From NCBI RefSeq assembly GCF_027943255.1, contig NC_072892.1, forward strand, positions 30,713,792-30,777,791: 64,000 nucleotides of DNA. Direction: 5' to 3'. Below the pieces are notes generated by a model, which made no database searches, had not been told where the DNA came from, and saw only the letters and a list, made by a program, of their open reading frames with translations. Shown here in pieces: positions 45,553-56,546 of the stretch. The first letter of the stretch is position 1, and each line of letters opens with the position of its first letter. The translations under genes were made by a program, and so were the position numbers. The DNA comes from Anastrepha obliqua. Its lineage: Eukaryota; Arthropoda; Insecta; Diptera; Tephritidae.

Positions 45553-46087
45553 CGGTTGCCACATTTAGCGCTGAAAATAGTCGGTCTTGAAGATCCACAA
45601 CAGCGCACAAAATGAACTAAGATCAACGTGGAAACCTCCATTTCCATTCACTTTTTCAACGGTTGATGGAGTTGTGGTCTCAACTGCTGAGAACGGCGAT
45701 TTTGGGATGTCCTTGGCGACGTCTCAATACTGGCCCGTACAAGAGCAATATTATCATTCGATCGCCTTGGTCGGTTTTGATTTGCCCTTTTTGGATTAGA
45801 AAGAGCATCACCAGTCGAAAACCTTTCATACAAATGTTTGATGGTGTTCTTAGAAGGCGCACTTTTCACATTATTTAATTTTTTATACGCACGTTGAGTT
45901 TTCACAATCGACTTCTTTTGTTGAATGTAAATTTCAACAATTTGGGAGCGCTCGCGTGGCGTGTACTGGTCCATGGTAAAAATCTGCTTAGACTGACGCT
46001 TTTAACGCGGTATGTCATTAAGCGATCTGACGTCTCTGTCAAAAGATACAGGGTTGCCAGATAGGTCCGTCGAATATGGCAACCCTG
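45553..46087 (-). mobile_element. Internally deleted mariner keeping the DNA-binding domain
   Basis: The minus-strand ATG at 45974 opens MDQYTPRERSQIVEIYIQQK, KTQRAYKKLNNVKSAPSKNT and RFSTGDALSNPKRANQNRPR, a paired HTH domain of a mariner-type transposase with the GRPR-like linker. Coding ends in a TAA-type stop near 45648 with the catalytic part deleted. The 5' end, on the right, contains two facing copies of a cagggttgcca TIR at 46049-46087, flanked by TA; the left end near 45553 has ggttgccacattt. Confidence 0.6.
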
Positions 46088-46089
46088 TA

Positions 46090-46400
46090 TGCCGCATTTT
46101 TAGGCCAAGAACAGTCTCCAATACTAGCCTTATTTCCCTCACTGGTAGCTGTCCAATCAATCTTGAAACTAAAAGACAAAATTGCAACTGGATTCGGTTT
46201 TACGCTCTGTAGAGAATACTACAATGTTGCCAAAATGGGTTTTCAATGGAACCCACAAGAATGCCGCTGCAGTGCACGCCCATGACAAACTTGGATGACC
46301 GTATTTGATCTAATAATCCAAGCTTTTTTCTGATAAATTCAAGTGAAGACTGTACTTTTCTCGAAAATAAACATGGGTCAAAATATTATTCCATCTAACG
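46090..46400. other. Spacer, nothing recognised
   Basis: Three overlapping short ORFs without recognisable content. Confidence 0.35.
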
Positions 46401-46692
46401 GCGGCCGCCGTAGCTGAATGGGTTGGTGCGTGACTACCATTCGGAATTCAGAGAGAACGGAGGTTCGAAACTCGGTGAAAAACCAAAAGTTTTTTCTTAA
46501 GCGGTTGCCCCTCGGCAGACCTCCGAGTGCATTTCTGCCATGAAAAAGCTCCTCATAAAAATATCTGTCGTTCGGAGTCGGCCTGAAACTGTATGTCCCT
46601 CCATTTGTGAACAACATCAAGGCGCACATCACAAATAGGGGGAGGAGCTCGCCCAAACACCCAAAAAGGGTGTAAGCGCCAATTATATATAT
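46401..46692 (+). mobile_element. tRNA-derived SINE, near-complete copy
   Basis: gcggccgccgtagctgaatg with box A region, box B-like ggttcgaaactcgg at about 46463-46476, the shared body through ccatttgtgaacaacatcaa, aggaggagctcg-type sequence, and an end ccaattatatatatata. The internal stretch caggcaatggcaaac found in other copies is partly missing. Orientation opposite to copy 1. Confidence 0.8.
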
Positions 46693-46869
46693 ATAACGCT
46701 ATTTCGCAGCAGTAAAACTACAGCAGCTGTAATATTGTGATGGATTTTTTCGTTCCCTTGAAGAGAGGCGCTTAGTTTGCCTGCATTATTTGCGCATCAA
46801 AGCTGTGAAAAGGGTTTGCATTTTTAAGCATTCATTGTGTTTGATGGAAAACTTCTTAATTCTAATAAA

Positions 46870-47890
46870 ATGGGAAAACAGAAAGGTTTAACAGATCGCG
46901 AAAAAAGACAAATCAATAACTTGACCTCAGAGAGACCTTTGAATTGCCAAATTGTCAATAAGATTGGTCGAAACCGAAAGGTTGTGGTTCTTTTCGTGAA
47001 ACAAGGCGTCTCCTATGGGAAGAATTATAAAGGCAGAACTGCCATGGCCTTGACACCTAAGCAAACCCGCAAAATCCTTAGAATTGCATCAAATTCTACT
47101 CTTTCAACAGCAAAAATTAAAGAAATGGCAAAAGGTGCAGCCAGCAAATCCACCGTGCGAAGAGATATACTAAAAGCGTCACATTTGAAGCATCAGAATT
47201 ACAAAAAACAAGAAAATTTTTTAATAAATTTCGCAAAGAACGCTGCTTCGACTTTGCAAGGGACCGCATGGCTTGGAGTTCTGTTACAAATATCGATTCC
47301 GGTGAATGGAAAAAATTAGTATTTACTGACAAAAAGAAGTTCTATCTAGATGGGCTGGATGGATAGAATTACTATTTCCATGACTTAACAAAGGAGAGAA
47401 AATACTTGAGTCGACATCACAGCAGTGAAGGTGGTCTTATGGTATGGGAAGCAATATCCGGCTATGGCGCGTTCGAGTTGAAAATTGTAGACTACAAAAT
47501 TACAGGAAACAGCTGTAAAGCTCGGTTGGAATCATCTTTTCCCGAGATTCGTGAAATATTTGGAATTATTAATTGGACCTTTCAACAGGAGAATGCACCT
47601 ATCACACTTCAAGTGTGGTCAAAACTTGGATTGCGTCCCAAAACATTGAAACTTTAGCATGACCACCTTAGTCCACAGATCTGAACATTAATGGAAATCT
47701 ATGGGGATGGCTTGCTCGTAAGGTTTGTGAGAATGGGCAACAATTTGAAGACAAAAATGCCTTAATTCGAGGCATTAAAAAACGGCCTGGTCTGAAATTT
47801 CGTGGGGCTATCTCGAATTTGTGCAAATCTATGCATCAACGTATTTACCAAGTAATTGATAAACAACGTGGTACCACAAACTATTGAAGC
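46870..47890 (+). pseudogene. Tc3-like transposase relic
   Basis: MGKQKGLTDREKRQINNLTS at about 46870 starts the HTH domain; YGKNYKGRTAMALTPKQTRK and STVRRDILKASHLKHQNYKK complete the paired domain. The first-Asp segment (VFTDKKKFYLDG-like) is frameshifted near 47320-47350. LSRHHSSEGGLMVWEAISGY follows at 47406. Second Asp region FQQENAPITLQ (about 47590) has Glu instead of the expected Asp. SPDLN-like sequence lies near 47675 and the tail ends near 47887 (QVIDKQRGTTNY). Confidence 0.75.
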
Positions 47891-47989
47891 CCTCGCCAGA
47901 TTGGAAATAGTGTTTTTTTAAAAGCGCGTGAAACGGAAACGAAACAAGATTTTTTATTTTTTGGTTTGAATAATTTATTATTTGATGCC

Positions 47990-49020
47990 TTGTAGGTAGG
48001 TAGGTATAGTGGCTGTCAATTGACACGCCTAGGCCTGCTGTAGGCCCATTGTGATACCATCAGGGCTGTCCCCTCTCCTCACTCTACGTTGTCCTCATTG
48101 AACCAACCTGTGGCTTTTATATATCTAACAAGGCTTGTTATTTTTAAATTGGCTACTTCTGCCAAGTTATTCATGGAACCTTTTCTTAAAATATTGAACC
48201 TTCTTCTATCCAGAGCCATGCACCCGCATAGAAAGAGTTCTATACTCTCTTCTTCTTCAATATCATTACAGCTTCTGCAATAGTCTTTATAGGGTGCTAC
48301 CAATCTACTGGCATGCCTGCCAATCAGACAATGCCCTGTTAGGACCCCGAAAAGATTTCTCATGTTCTTCCTGTTCAGTTTGAACAGTCGGTTTGTGCGG
48401 CGCATGTTCCACTCCGGCCAAGGCGTTCTGCTTGTTGCACAGCTCAGGGTCTGAGTCCGTAGCCCGTTGGCAGCTCTGATAATGTGTTTGTCTATAAGCA
48501 TCTCACAAGTTGCTAAAGGTACTATACCTTTCGTTCGCTTTGTCTGGTTGGATCGGTAATGTGGTACCCAATCTCGCTAGTTCATCTGCTTTGCAGTTGC
48601 CTGCTATGTCGCTGTGACCCTGCGCCCAGATCAGGTTTATTACAAAGTGCTGTGATAGTTCTGTCAAAACGTCGATACATTCTTTTACTGTCTTCGTGTT
48701 AATATTAAGTGATTGTAATGCTTTTAGGGCCGATTGGCTATCTGAATATGTACATATTTATTTCTCTTCAGGGCTTCCCTGATAGCCAAAATTTCAGCTT
48801 GAAATATACTACAGTGATCCGGTAACCGGAATGAAATGTTGGTACTCATTTCCTCAGAGTGAAGGCCTCCGTCTGCTTGACCATTTAGCTTGGAACCATC
48901 AGTATAGATGCTGATTCCGCTTCTATTGTCCACTACCCCATTGTGCCAATCTTCTCTCGTTGGGAAAGTTGTAGTAAGGGATGTGTTTAAATGCAACTCT
49001 ACTGCGTTACAAAAGTCTGA
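47990..49020 (-). mobile_element. RNase H LINE, 3' kilobase
   Basis: Minus strand from 49020: FPTREDWHNGVVDNRSGISI, YTDGSKL (RNase H first Asp, about 48905), FRLPDHCSIFQAEILAIREA (Glu, about 48800), then a shift; DSQ-like region near 48740, LAQGHSDIAGN-type near 48610, and from 48501 LLIDKH... with the zinc motif CRSCNDIEEEESIELFLC (about 48265). Stop at 48079. Its 3' tail is a ctacctacctac run at about 47992-48005. Confidence 0.8.
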
Positions 49021-49052
49021 TTGTTAAAAATATACATTTTTTTTTGGCTATA

Positions 49053-49469
49053 CGAGGTTCGTTCAATAAGTTGTCAGCCTTCAAAAAATGGTCTTCACAT
49101 AGACAATGGACACAGATATAGGCGGTTCCACTTAATCGAATTTAATGAAATAAAATTTAAATGACGTAGAACTGATGACGTTATTATGTGAATGACAATC
49201 AATCAGAAAAAAAAGTATTTTTAGTATTTTTTTCGGACCTTTAAAGTCAAAACAAAAAAGATTTTTCATCTTTGAACGTTCGCCATTCTGTCAAATTTCA
49301 TTTTTTTTTAAGATCGGAGTTCACACGATAACGACATGCATACTGCATAAGCACCATTTTGTCTTTTTGATTTCAGACAACTGCAAGTCCCAGAATCCGT
49401 GCCACCAGCGGCATACCTTGTTTTGAGAGACCATTTTTTGAAGGCTAACAACTTTTTGAAAGAACCTCG
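49053..49469. mobile_element. 417-bp mariner-type MITE
   Basis: Ends cgaggttcgttcaataagtt and mirror ...aactttttgaaagaacctcg; the TIR match extends about 41 bp (to aaaaaatggtc). TA at 49051-49052 and 49470-49471. No transposase inside; interior AT-rich. Confidence 0.85.
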
Positions 49470-49471
49470 TA

Positions 49472-51110
49472 TGGTGAAAAACAAATTTTTATTTTTTTTA
49501 AATATATAGATCAAAACATTAAAGACTGAAAGCAAAAAAAAAAATTTTGAAATTTTTTTCTGAAAAAAAATAAAAAATTTTAAATTTTTTTTCTGAAAAA
49601 AAAAAAATAAAAATTTTGAATTTTGAATTTTTTTTCGTTTTTTTAAGGAAAGACCCAAAAAACATCATTTCAAATGAGGTGACGGCCTTAAGCTTTAAAT
49701 AATAAATATAAAAAAAATTTCCTATATTTATTATTATTTTTTCTTATTTGGCAGGTGCCTGTATTCAAGAGAGCCAAAAAATAAAGCACTGAAGTTTTAC
49801 TGCTGCGCCTATGAAAATCCTCGAGGCCTGTGCAGCTTCGATTAGCAAAGTACCCTGTGCACCGCGTACGTTCGTCATCATACGAGAGCGCCAGTACCCA
49901 CTCCGACCGAAATCCGCAGCATTTTAACATGCGACAGCCCTTAGAAATGTAGATACATATGTATGTATGTGTATGTGAGGCGGTGGCTGATAAAATCAAT
50001 TCATATTCATAAGATTTTCTTCGCAGTTTACATTATTAATTTGCCATTAGAAACCCACATTTTTCGATTACTCATGCACATCTATTTATTTAGTTGCATA
50101 GTGCGCGTACGCGTATATGGGTGTGTAAATATGTATGCATAAATTATGGAAATTAGGCGATACTAAATACATATTAATTGATTTCAATGGTTGTAAAATT
50201 ATACGAGAATATCAAATAGATTTGAAGTTTTTGGTTGTATATGAAATGCAAATTACCATTCATACTTGTATGTAGATGTAGATGTATATTGTGCTTGCGC
50301 ATATGTATATATGTACATACAAACAAACGAATATAATCATTTTAAAGGCCCATAAATGTGTAGGCTAATTTAATGTTAAGGAGTGTACGAGGCGTTTTAT
50401 TGCATTCCACTCGAATATATTTTTTCGTTTTTTTTTCTGTGTTCGTAAATGGGCCTGCAAACATGGACTTGGCATTAATTTCGCTTCACCACCTCGCGAC
50501 TTGTGAAAGTGGCCGAATTGCATTAAAGCTGAAATGGTTTCAAGTCATTAAATTCATACCTCAATTTCAGTTCATTACGAAATCAATTTACATTTTTTAA
50601 GCAAATTGTTATGAATGAGTATTTTTAATTTGAATTTGTGCCTTTTCGGTGCCATATGGAAGACAAAACAAAAATAAAAAAAAAATAAAAAATAAATAAA
50701 AAAAATAATAATAACACAAAAATATAGATATGTATGCCCATCTATGTATATATATATGCCTGTACATATGTACACCTTTACATACATGCAGAATTCACTT
50801 AAATGAACTCGTTTATTCTGCTAGAACTGCGGGTTCGGCACTGAGCGCATTGAACAGGCCGCCAATTCTTTCGGTGAGTTAAAATCAATTTGTAAAGAAT
50901 TGAACCAGACATTGCGTGCGTACTCTATGTACGAAGGTGTGAGTAGAAGTAAGTGCGATTGTTTAGCATTTTGAAGCATTCTGAAGCAATTTGATCATCA
51001 CAGTTTTTATGCCTTGAATTGCCAATTTAGAATTGCAATGAGTTTTTTTTTGCCTTAAATTTTCACAAATATACTTACAAACAATTACTTCCTCATTTAC
51101 ATTTAATGGT
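49472..51110. other. AT-rich region with low-complexity blocks
   Basis: Alternating A- and T-runs at 49535-49650. Otherwise unique-looking. A possible small exon at 50825 is listed separately. Poly-A/T near 50665-50715. Confidence 0.4.
50825..50873 (+). other. Weak candidate host exon
   Basis: A GC-richer 49-bp island (aactgcgggttcggcactga ... ttcttt) lies between a pyrimidine-rich acceptor-like ttattctgctag and a consensus donor gtgagt. It is open in two frames. No homology recognised; 49 bp is too little to establish coding. Confidence 0.15.
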
Positions 51111-51115
51111 GTATA

Positions 51116-51995
51116 CCTAAGAAATGAGACTTTTTTCAATTTCAAACTTTTATTAACAAAATATGGTCACAAATTTAATCTTCAAACTAATAGCCATCGC
51201 TAGCGACACATTTTTCCCATCTCTCAGGCAATTTGTGGATGCCACACCAAAAAAATTGGCCGTCTTTGGCCGCAAACCAATCATCGAGCCATTTTTTTGG
51301 CTTCTTCGTGAGAATTGAAGCGCTGTTCGGAAAGTGCGTGGCCTATCGATGCAAACAAATGATAATCGGAAGGCGCAAAGTCTGGTGAGTAAGCCGCATG
51401 CACCAACGGTTCTCAATCGTACGACTCCACCAATTCACGGATCGCTCTTGTTCGATGTGGCGGTGCATTGTCATCAAGTCAGTTCATGCGGCACCCATCT
51501 TCCGACCTTTAAATTCATGCCCATGTCTTTCAAACGTTTGGAAATGGTTTTTTGGGTCACTCCCAACTGCTCTGCCATCATTTCTTGAGTTTGACCATCA
51601 TCTTCATCCAACAATGCTTGCGATTCGGCGTCCTCGAACTTTTTTGGTCCGGCCACGGTCCTCGTTCTCCACGCTAAAATCACCACTTCGAAATTTTTTA
51701 AACCACCTGAAGCACTGTGCTCTACTTAGAGCATGTCCACCATAAGCTTCTATACGCATTTGATGAGCGTGAGAAGCGTTTTTCTTCAATTGATAACAGA
51801 AAATCAACTATGTCCGCAAATCGTAGTTTGAAGGCACGAAATTCGACATTTTTAAGAGCGACAAAAATGGATTGTTGTATGAAACGTAACAAACAATGAA
51901 CTGAATATTGTTGACAAATCACAGGCATTTGGGAAGGTTTAAAAATAGTCGTAGCGACATCTATGGACTAAGTGCTGAAAGTCTCATTTCATAGG
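51116..51995 (-). mobile_element. mariner deletion derivative, copy 1 (880 bp)
   Basis: Ends cctaagaaatgagacttttt and mirror ...gtctcatttcatagg; TA at 51114-51115 and 51996-51997. On the minus strand the transposase N-terminus is joined to its C-terminus by the same internal deletion as in the plus-strand copy at 56547. Confidence 0.85.
51178..51849 (-). pseudogene. mariner transposase, N- and C-terminal parts only
   Basis: The ATG at 51849 (minus) begins MSNFVPSNYDLR-type coding; YQLKKNASHAHQMRIEAYGG and QCFRWFKKFRSGDFSVENED give the HTH region, then DAESQALLDEDDGQTQEMMA and TQKTISKRLKDMGMNLKVGR. At VPHELT the frame meets a TGA and the sequence continues as DDNAPPH-like second-Asp codons, then the PDFAPSDYHLF third-Asp region. 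The whole first catalytic Asp region is absent. A TAG lies near the C-terminus (about 51193). Confidence 0.8.
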
Positions 51996-52009
51996 TATAC
52001 ACCGTAAGG

Positions 52010-52775
52010 CAAAAATCCGCAAGTTGGTTTTTCACAAATCCTTTCTTTTTTGGCGAATTGATTCACGCTAAGGTCTTATTAACGCCCAAATAATAGTCCT
52101 TATTAACTGTCTGACCTTCTGACAAAAAATCGTGGTGTTCACTCCATAACAACCGGAAACGTCGCTTTCTTTTTTCACTGAAATCTTCGAGGTTTTTTTT
52201 AGTCTTGGTTCTTTCGGAGCTCTTCACCAACTCGTCTGATGTCTGGATTGTGCGTCGTACTCATAAACCCACGTGCCGTCTCTAGTAATGATTCGTTTGA
52301 TGAATGTTGAGTACGGATCAGCCTTGGGAATCATGTCTTTGACGATATCAACGCTGTCCCTTTTTTACATTAAATTCATATTCTTTGAGACCAATTTTGC
52401 AACAACTCTAAATCTAAATCATTAACTACAATGTTCTGAACGGATCCATAAGCAATGTTTAAGTCCTCTGCCAGCTCTCGGATGATTAATTTGCGGTTTT
52501 TAATCAACTTTTCTTTCACTTTATTGATTAATTACTAAATTTCGATGTCGACGACCTGCCATCACGCAAGCCGTTCGTCATCCTCGATGGACTCCCGATC
52601 TCTTCTGAAGTATTCACGGCACTCGTAAACTGCTGTTTTCTTTAGAGTAATGAACAGTTTCTCAAAAGGCGAAATACAGGAGTTGGTCAATCGACTCCTG
52701 CCTGATAATCCACGTAGAAAATCATAGCATGAACATTTTCACGAGTTAATTCCATATTTTGGACGTCAATTCCAC
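52010..52775 (-). pseudogene. mariner transposase N-terminal two-thirds, degraded
   Basis: Minus strand from about 52752: MELTRENVHAMIFYV, then SPSRMTNGLRDGRSSTS-like linker, ENRKLIIRELAEDLNIAYG-type HTH (about 52480-52510), and TRDGTWVYEYDAQ (first Asp, about 52290-52260), QTVNKDYYLGV (about 52100). The second and third Asp motifs are missing, the sequence ending close to the neighbouring mariner. Many shifts. Confidence 0.55.
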
Positions 52776-52946
52776 CTCTTTTTTTAAACGAGATTAAAAT
52801 AAAACGTTTCACTAATAAAATTTATTTACTCGAAATTTTCGTTCTTGCACGAATTTCAAAACATTTTAGAACTAACCAAATCCTACTGAGCATTAAAATT
52901 ACAACGCAACCTTTAGGACGCGTCTAGCTGGGTAACAAGTATTGTA

Positions 52947-53172
52947 CTAGGCGGCGCAAAATAAATCATCCAATTTTGTTTTTGTATTACTTTTTCACTG
53001 AATACAAAAAAAAAATTACTTTAAGTGATGAAAATCTTTATTTAACCTTCACGCGCTCCATTGCTTGTCTGTTTGTATATTGCGCTTATCACAAGTGTCA
53101 AATGTGACTGACGAACGCCATTTGTAAAAATTATAAATTTTCCGATAGGGTGATTAATTCTGCGCCACCTAG
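52947..53172 (-). mobile_element. 226-bp mariner-type MITE (GGCGCAAAATTA family)
   Basis: Ends ctaggcggcgcaaaataaat and mirror ...aattctgcgccacctag, about 20 of 25 matching; TA at 52945-52946 and 53173-53174. Interior words agtgatgaaaatctttattt and gcgctccattgcttg are the reverse of those at 41725-41857. Confidence 0.75.
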
Positions 53173-53189
53173 TAAAGGGTGATCAATTT

Positions 53190-53880
53190 AAAAGGTATCG
53201 CATTTTAAATTGAAATAAGACAATGAAAACTGAACTTGATTACGCAATCTTTATTATTTTTGTGTAGAACCATTCATGACATTTATTTTTAAAGATAATC
53301 CCCTTCAAATGTTGGCCGCAACTGCGCTGTAATTCGGCCATCCATAAACACCAATTTTGAATGGTCCGCAACTTGCTGGAGGACTTCGGTCGATATCTCG
53401 TGAGTAACTTCAGTAATGTTGGCTTCCGATGCTTCAATCGCAGCTGGTTTATCCACAAAGTATTTAGACTTTACATACCCCAACAAATATATAAAACTCC
53501 AAAGATGTGATTTCACGCGATCTTGGTGGTCAATGCACTGGTCCGAGACGAGAGATGAATTGCTCACCACAACGATGACGCAGTAAATCTATTGTCTCAC
53601 GAGCTGTATGGCAAGTAGCGCCGTCCGCCGTCTTGTTGGAGCCAAATTTTGAAATGTTGTGGAGATCATGAGCTTCAATTTCCGGCATCAAAAAGTCTTT
53701 AACATGGCGCGATTCACTGTTATATGGGCGCCAGCCTCGTCCTGAAAGAAATATGGGCCGATGATTCCTCCAGCTCATAGGTCGCACCAAACAGTTGTTT
53801 TCAATAGATGTAATGGCTGTTTCGGATGGCTTCGAGTTGCTCTTCAGCCCAAATACGACAATTTACTTAATGACGTAGCA
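53190..53880 (-). pseudogene. DD41D mariner transposase, C-terminal half
   Basis: Minus strand: IFLSGRGWRPYNSESRHVKD and FLMPEIEAHDLHNISKFGSN, then ADGATCHTARETIDLLRHRC (second-Asp motif; the preceding QQ is damaged), GEQFISRLGPV, DLLGYVKSKYFVDKPAAIEA and VLQQVADHSKLVFMDGRITA. The third-Asp motif is scrambled at 53530-53490. Same family as the elements at 164 and 58046. Confidence 0.7.
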
Positions 53881-54095
53881 AAAAAAAAAATCCATATAAC
53901 TCAAAGTCACAAACCTTGTACGAAATTCACAAACAATTAACGAATATCCCAAAAAGTACATAAAACTGTAAAAAAATTTATTCAGAATTTTTAGAAAAAC
54001 TCTGGGTGCACAATTTCATAGTTCATTGAATTCTAATAAATTAAATTGTAATTTAGAAGTCGTTCAAAAATCGCATTATTTTGTTTTTATTAACG
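53881..54095. other. Short AT-rich spacer
   Basis: Nothing recognised. Confidence 0.4.
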
Positions 54096-54099
54096 ATTC

Positions 54100-55130
54100 T
54101 TAGAAGGTGGGAGAGCTGATGAACTGGCAAGTCATGGGGCATCCTTTAATGAATCCGAAGCGGGTAGAAATAGGCTGTTCCCAAGACGTACGCAGAAGGG
54201 AGATCTTCTTGCTATTCCAGAAGCAGGCCGTTGACAGGTGGACTAACACGGATACCTGCAAAATAACTAAACAAACGTGACCCATTTTCAACAAATCTAG
54301 AGCTGACGAGCTATAAGAAAGCCACAAGCAGACAAATGCAGAATTACGTCAACAATAACCAGCCACTGGCCGTTGGAAGACCATGCGAGGAAGATGGGCT
54401 GGACGTACAACGATAAATGTAGAAGCTGGAAATAAGAAGAATCTAAGGAAACAGTCTTTCACCATCCGTCTGAGTGCCCCATTCTGGCTGCTCTACGATA
54501 TAGAACGGGGGGGGGGGGGGGTATTATCTATGGTTGGCTTGAGAAAATAGGCAACATAGGCAGTTTCATAGTGGTGCATCAAAATGCCATCTTTCGTGCT
54601 AATTGGGTCTGGGTTGAGACACTCAGTCACCACTTCCACCACCACCACCACCAAAATGTTTGTTTGAATTCAACTACATACCAGCATCCTCACAGCTGTT
54701 ATAACGGGCCACTACACTATTGGCAGCCTAGCCTGTAGAATGGATGTACCTCACAATGACTTCTGCAGAAGTTGTGGAGATGAAGAAGAAATTGAAACTA
54801 TACAACATTTCCTCTGTGAATGTCCTACATTTCAATGAAACCGCGCTTGGAGATTATTTCTTTGACGACCTGTGAAATTTGCAAAATGTCTTAGTAGGGA
54901 GACTGGTTACCTTCTTAAAAAAAAAGATCTAAGTCGTTTAAGCAGCTTAGTTAGGGGATGGAAATCAAATGCAGGCATCGCAATGGGTGATAGGGCAACC
55001 GAGCCACCGGGCCACCAAGTGTCTTGTCTTAGACAAGCAACCTGGCTAACCGAACCGAACCTTATAAAACTGGAAATTTTGATGAACATTTTTTTAAATA
55101 AAGGTTTTGAGCTTTCTTATATAGTTTTTG
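54100..55130 (+). mobile_element. RNase H LINE, 3' kilobase, plus strand
   Basis: GRADELASHGASFNESEAGR (end of RNase H, last Asp region, about 54108), a degraded linker, LTGHYTIGSLACRMDVPHND (frame near 54690-54750) and the zinc-binding motif CRSCGDEEEIETIQHFLCEC (about 54763-54822), a TGA at 54836, then KCLSRETGYLLKKKDLSRLS to about 54950 and a 3'UTR. A 15-G run (54507-54521) and a ccaccaccacc microsatellite (54638-54653) lie in the middle. Confidence 0.75.
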
Positions 55131-55307
55131 TTAAAGTACGCATTAAAATCTCATAAAAAACAAAAAAAAAACAAAATTATAAAAAACAAAAAAAAAAAAT
55201 TAAAACTTGTTAATTCATCGCGCTCATATTATTTTGAATACAGTTGTGGATATACGAGTAAGCGGCCGATTGCTTTTATCTCATCATTCAATTACAGCAA
55301 TCGAATA

Positions 55308-55667
55308 CAGGGTTGGCCATATTAAACTGACCCATTGAGTAACCCTATAACTTTTTACTGTAATTTGAAATCTAAGGTTTACGTCAACAAGCCAAAGACA
55401 CTAGGCGCACTTAAGGCCAATATCCGACGGGAAATAGCCGCCATATCGGCCGAGACGCTGGCCAAAACTATGGAAAACGCCGAAAAACGGGCACATTACG
55501 CTATACGAGCTAAGGGCGACCACTTGCGCGATATCATATTCAAAAAGTGATGTAAACGAATCTCCTTGAACTAAATTAAATGTTTTTCACAATGAAACAC
55601 AAAAAAATGTTTCTTTTTCCATATTTTTTTAATAATCACATGGGTCAGTTTAAGATGGCCAACCCTG
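55308..55667 (+). mobile_element. 360-bp mariner deletion derivative, copy 2 (identical to 17670-18029)
   Basis: Same TIRs, TA at 55306-55307 and 55668-55669, same length and, as far as I can read, no base difference from copy 1, 37.6 kb away. Contains the same 71-codon ORF with KVYVNKPKTL and GDHLRDIIFKK. Confidence 0.9.
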
Positions 55668-55669
55668 TA

Positions 55670-56300
55670 CTTAAGCGGACGAGTTTCAAAGACATTGCAA
55701 AAATCCTAAGGCTACAGCGAAGGGAAGCTAAATATAATACCTTAAAAAAAACTCTTGAGTGCACCTTTGCTCATTTATGTACATACATATACGAACATAT
55801 ATACATACACAAACATGTACAAATAATTCAATTCACTCTAAAACTCGTCTTTTGTATTTGATTTCCATATAATACTTAGCCTTTGTGTGCCAAATGCTTC
55901 TCAATTTACACAAAAAAAAACAAAAAATTAGCCAAGCATCACGGCAGTAAAATGAATTTCTGTTCAAGTTTCCACTTGAAAATACTTATGTACATAAGTA
56001 TATATGTATGTATGTATGTATGCATGCCCAACATGCTTGAATATTTGCTATAGCCCGAGAATTGATTAGCCGATTTTAGACGCAGAGGTACGTACCCTTC
56101 GCGTAACTCAGTGCCATCTAATCGAATTTCTCGGACTAAATTTATTGCCCCAGCTATAGGTAGAGGTAGGTGCAAGACCTTTGTATTCAAATAACGGTTT
56201 GTCATGAATACCTTCATAGATTACACATGCGGCACATACGGGTATGTACGCATGTATGTACACACATAGATATGTACATCCGTAACTAAATGCATATACA
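55670..56300. other. AT-rich region with tatg microsatellites
   Basis: Arrays of atacatat at 55775-55815 and tatgtatg at 56000-56025. No coding supported. Confidence 0.45.
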
Positions 56301-56546
56301 TTAGGGTGGTTCAATTTGTATGAAACGATTTTTTCGACAATGTTCTTAACAGTATTGGATTCTATTATATGAAATTCTAAGCAAAAAAGTTCACTAAAGC
56401 ATAGCTCGCAATAGATGCTTAGTGCCTTAAATTTGAATATAATCCATTTTTAATTAATACCAAGTTAATATGCAGTTTACTGTTAACCAAAGTACAAATA
56501 ATGTTTGCAAGCAGGGTCGTACCTCAATCATATTTGATAGTTGTGA

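Noticed and set aside
54507..54521. 15-G run as a second TTAA-type tip
   Set aside because: It is not preceded by TTAA and lies inside LINE-derived sequence, so it is probably slippage.
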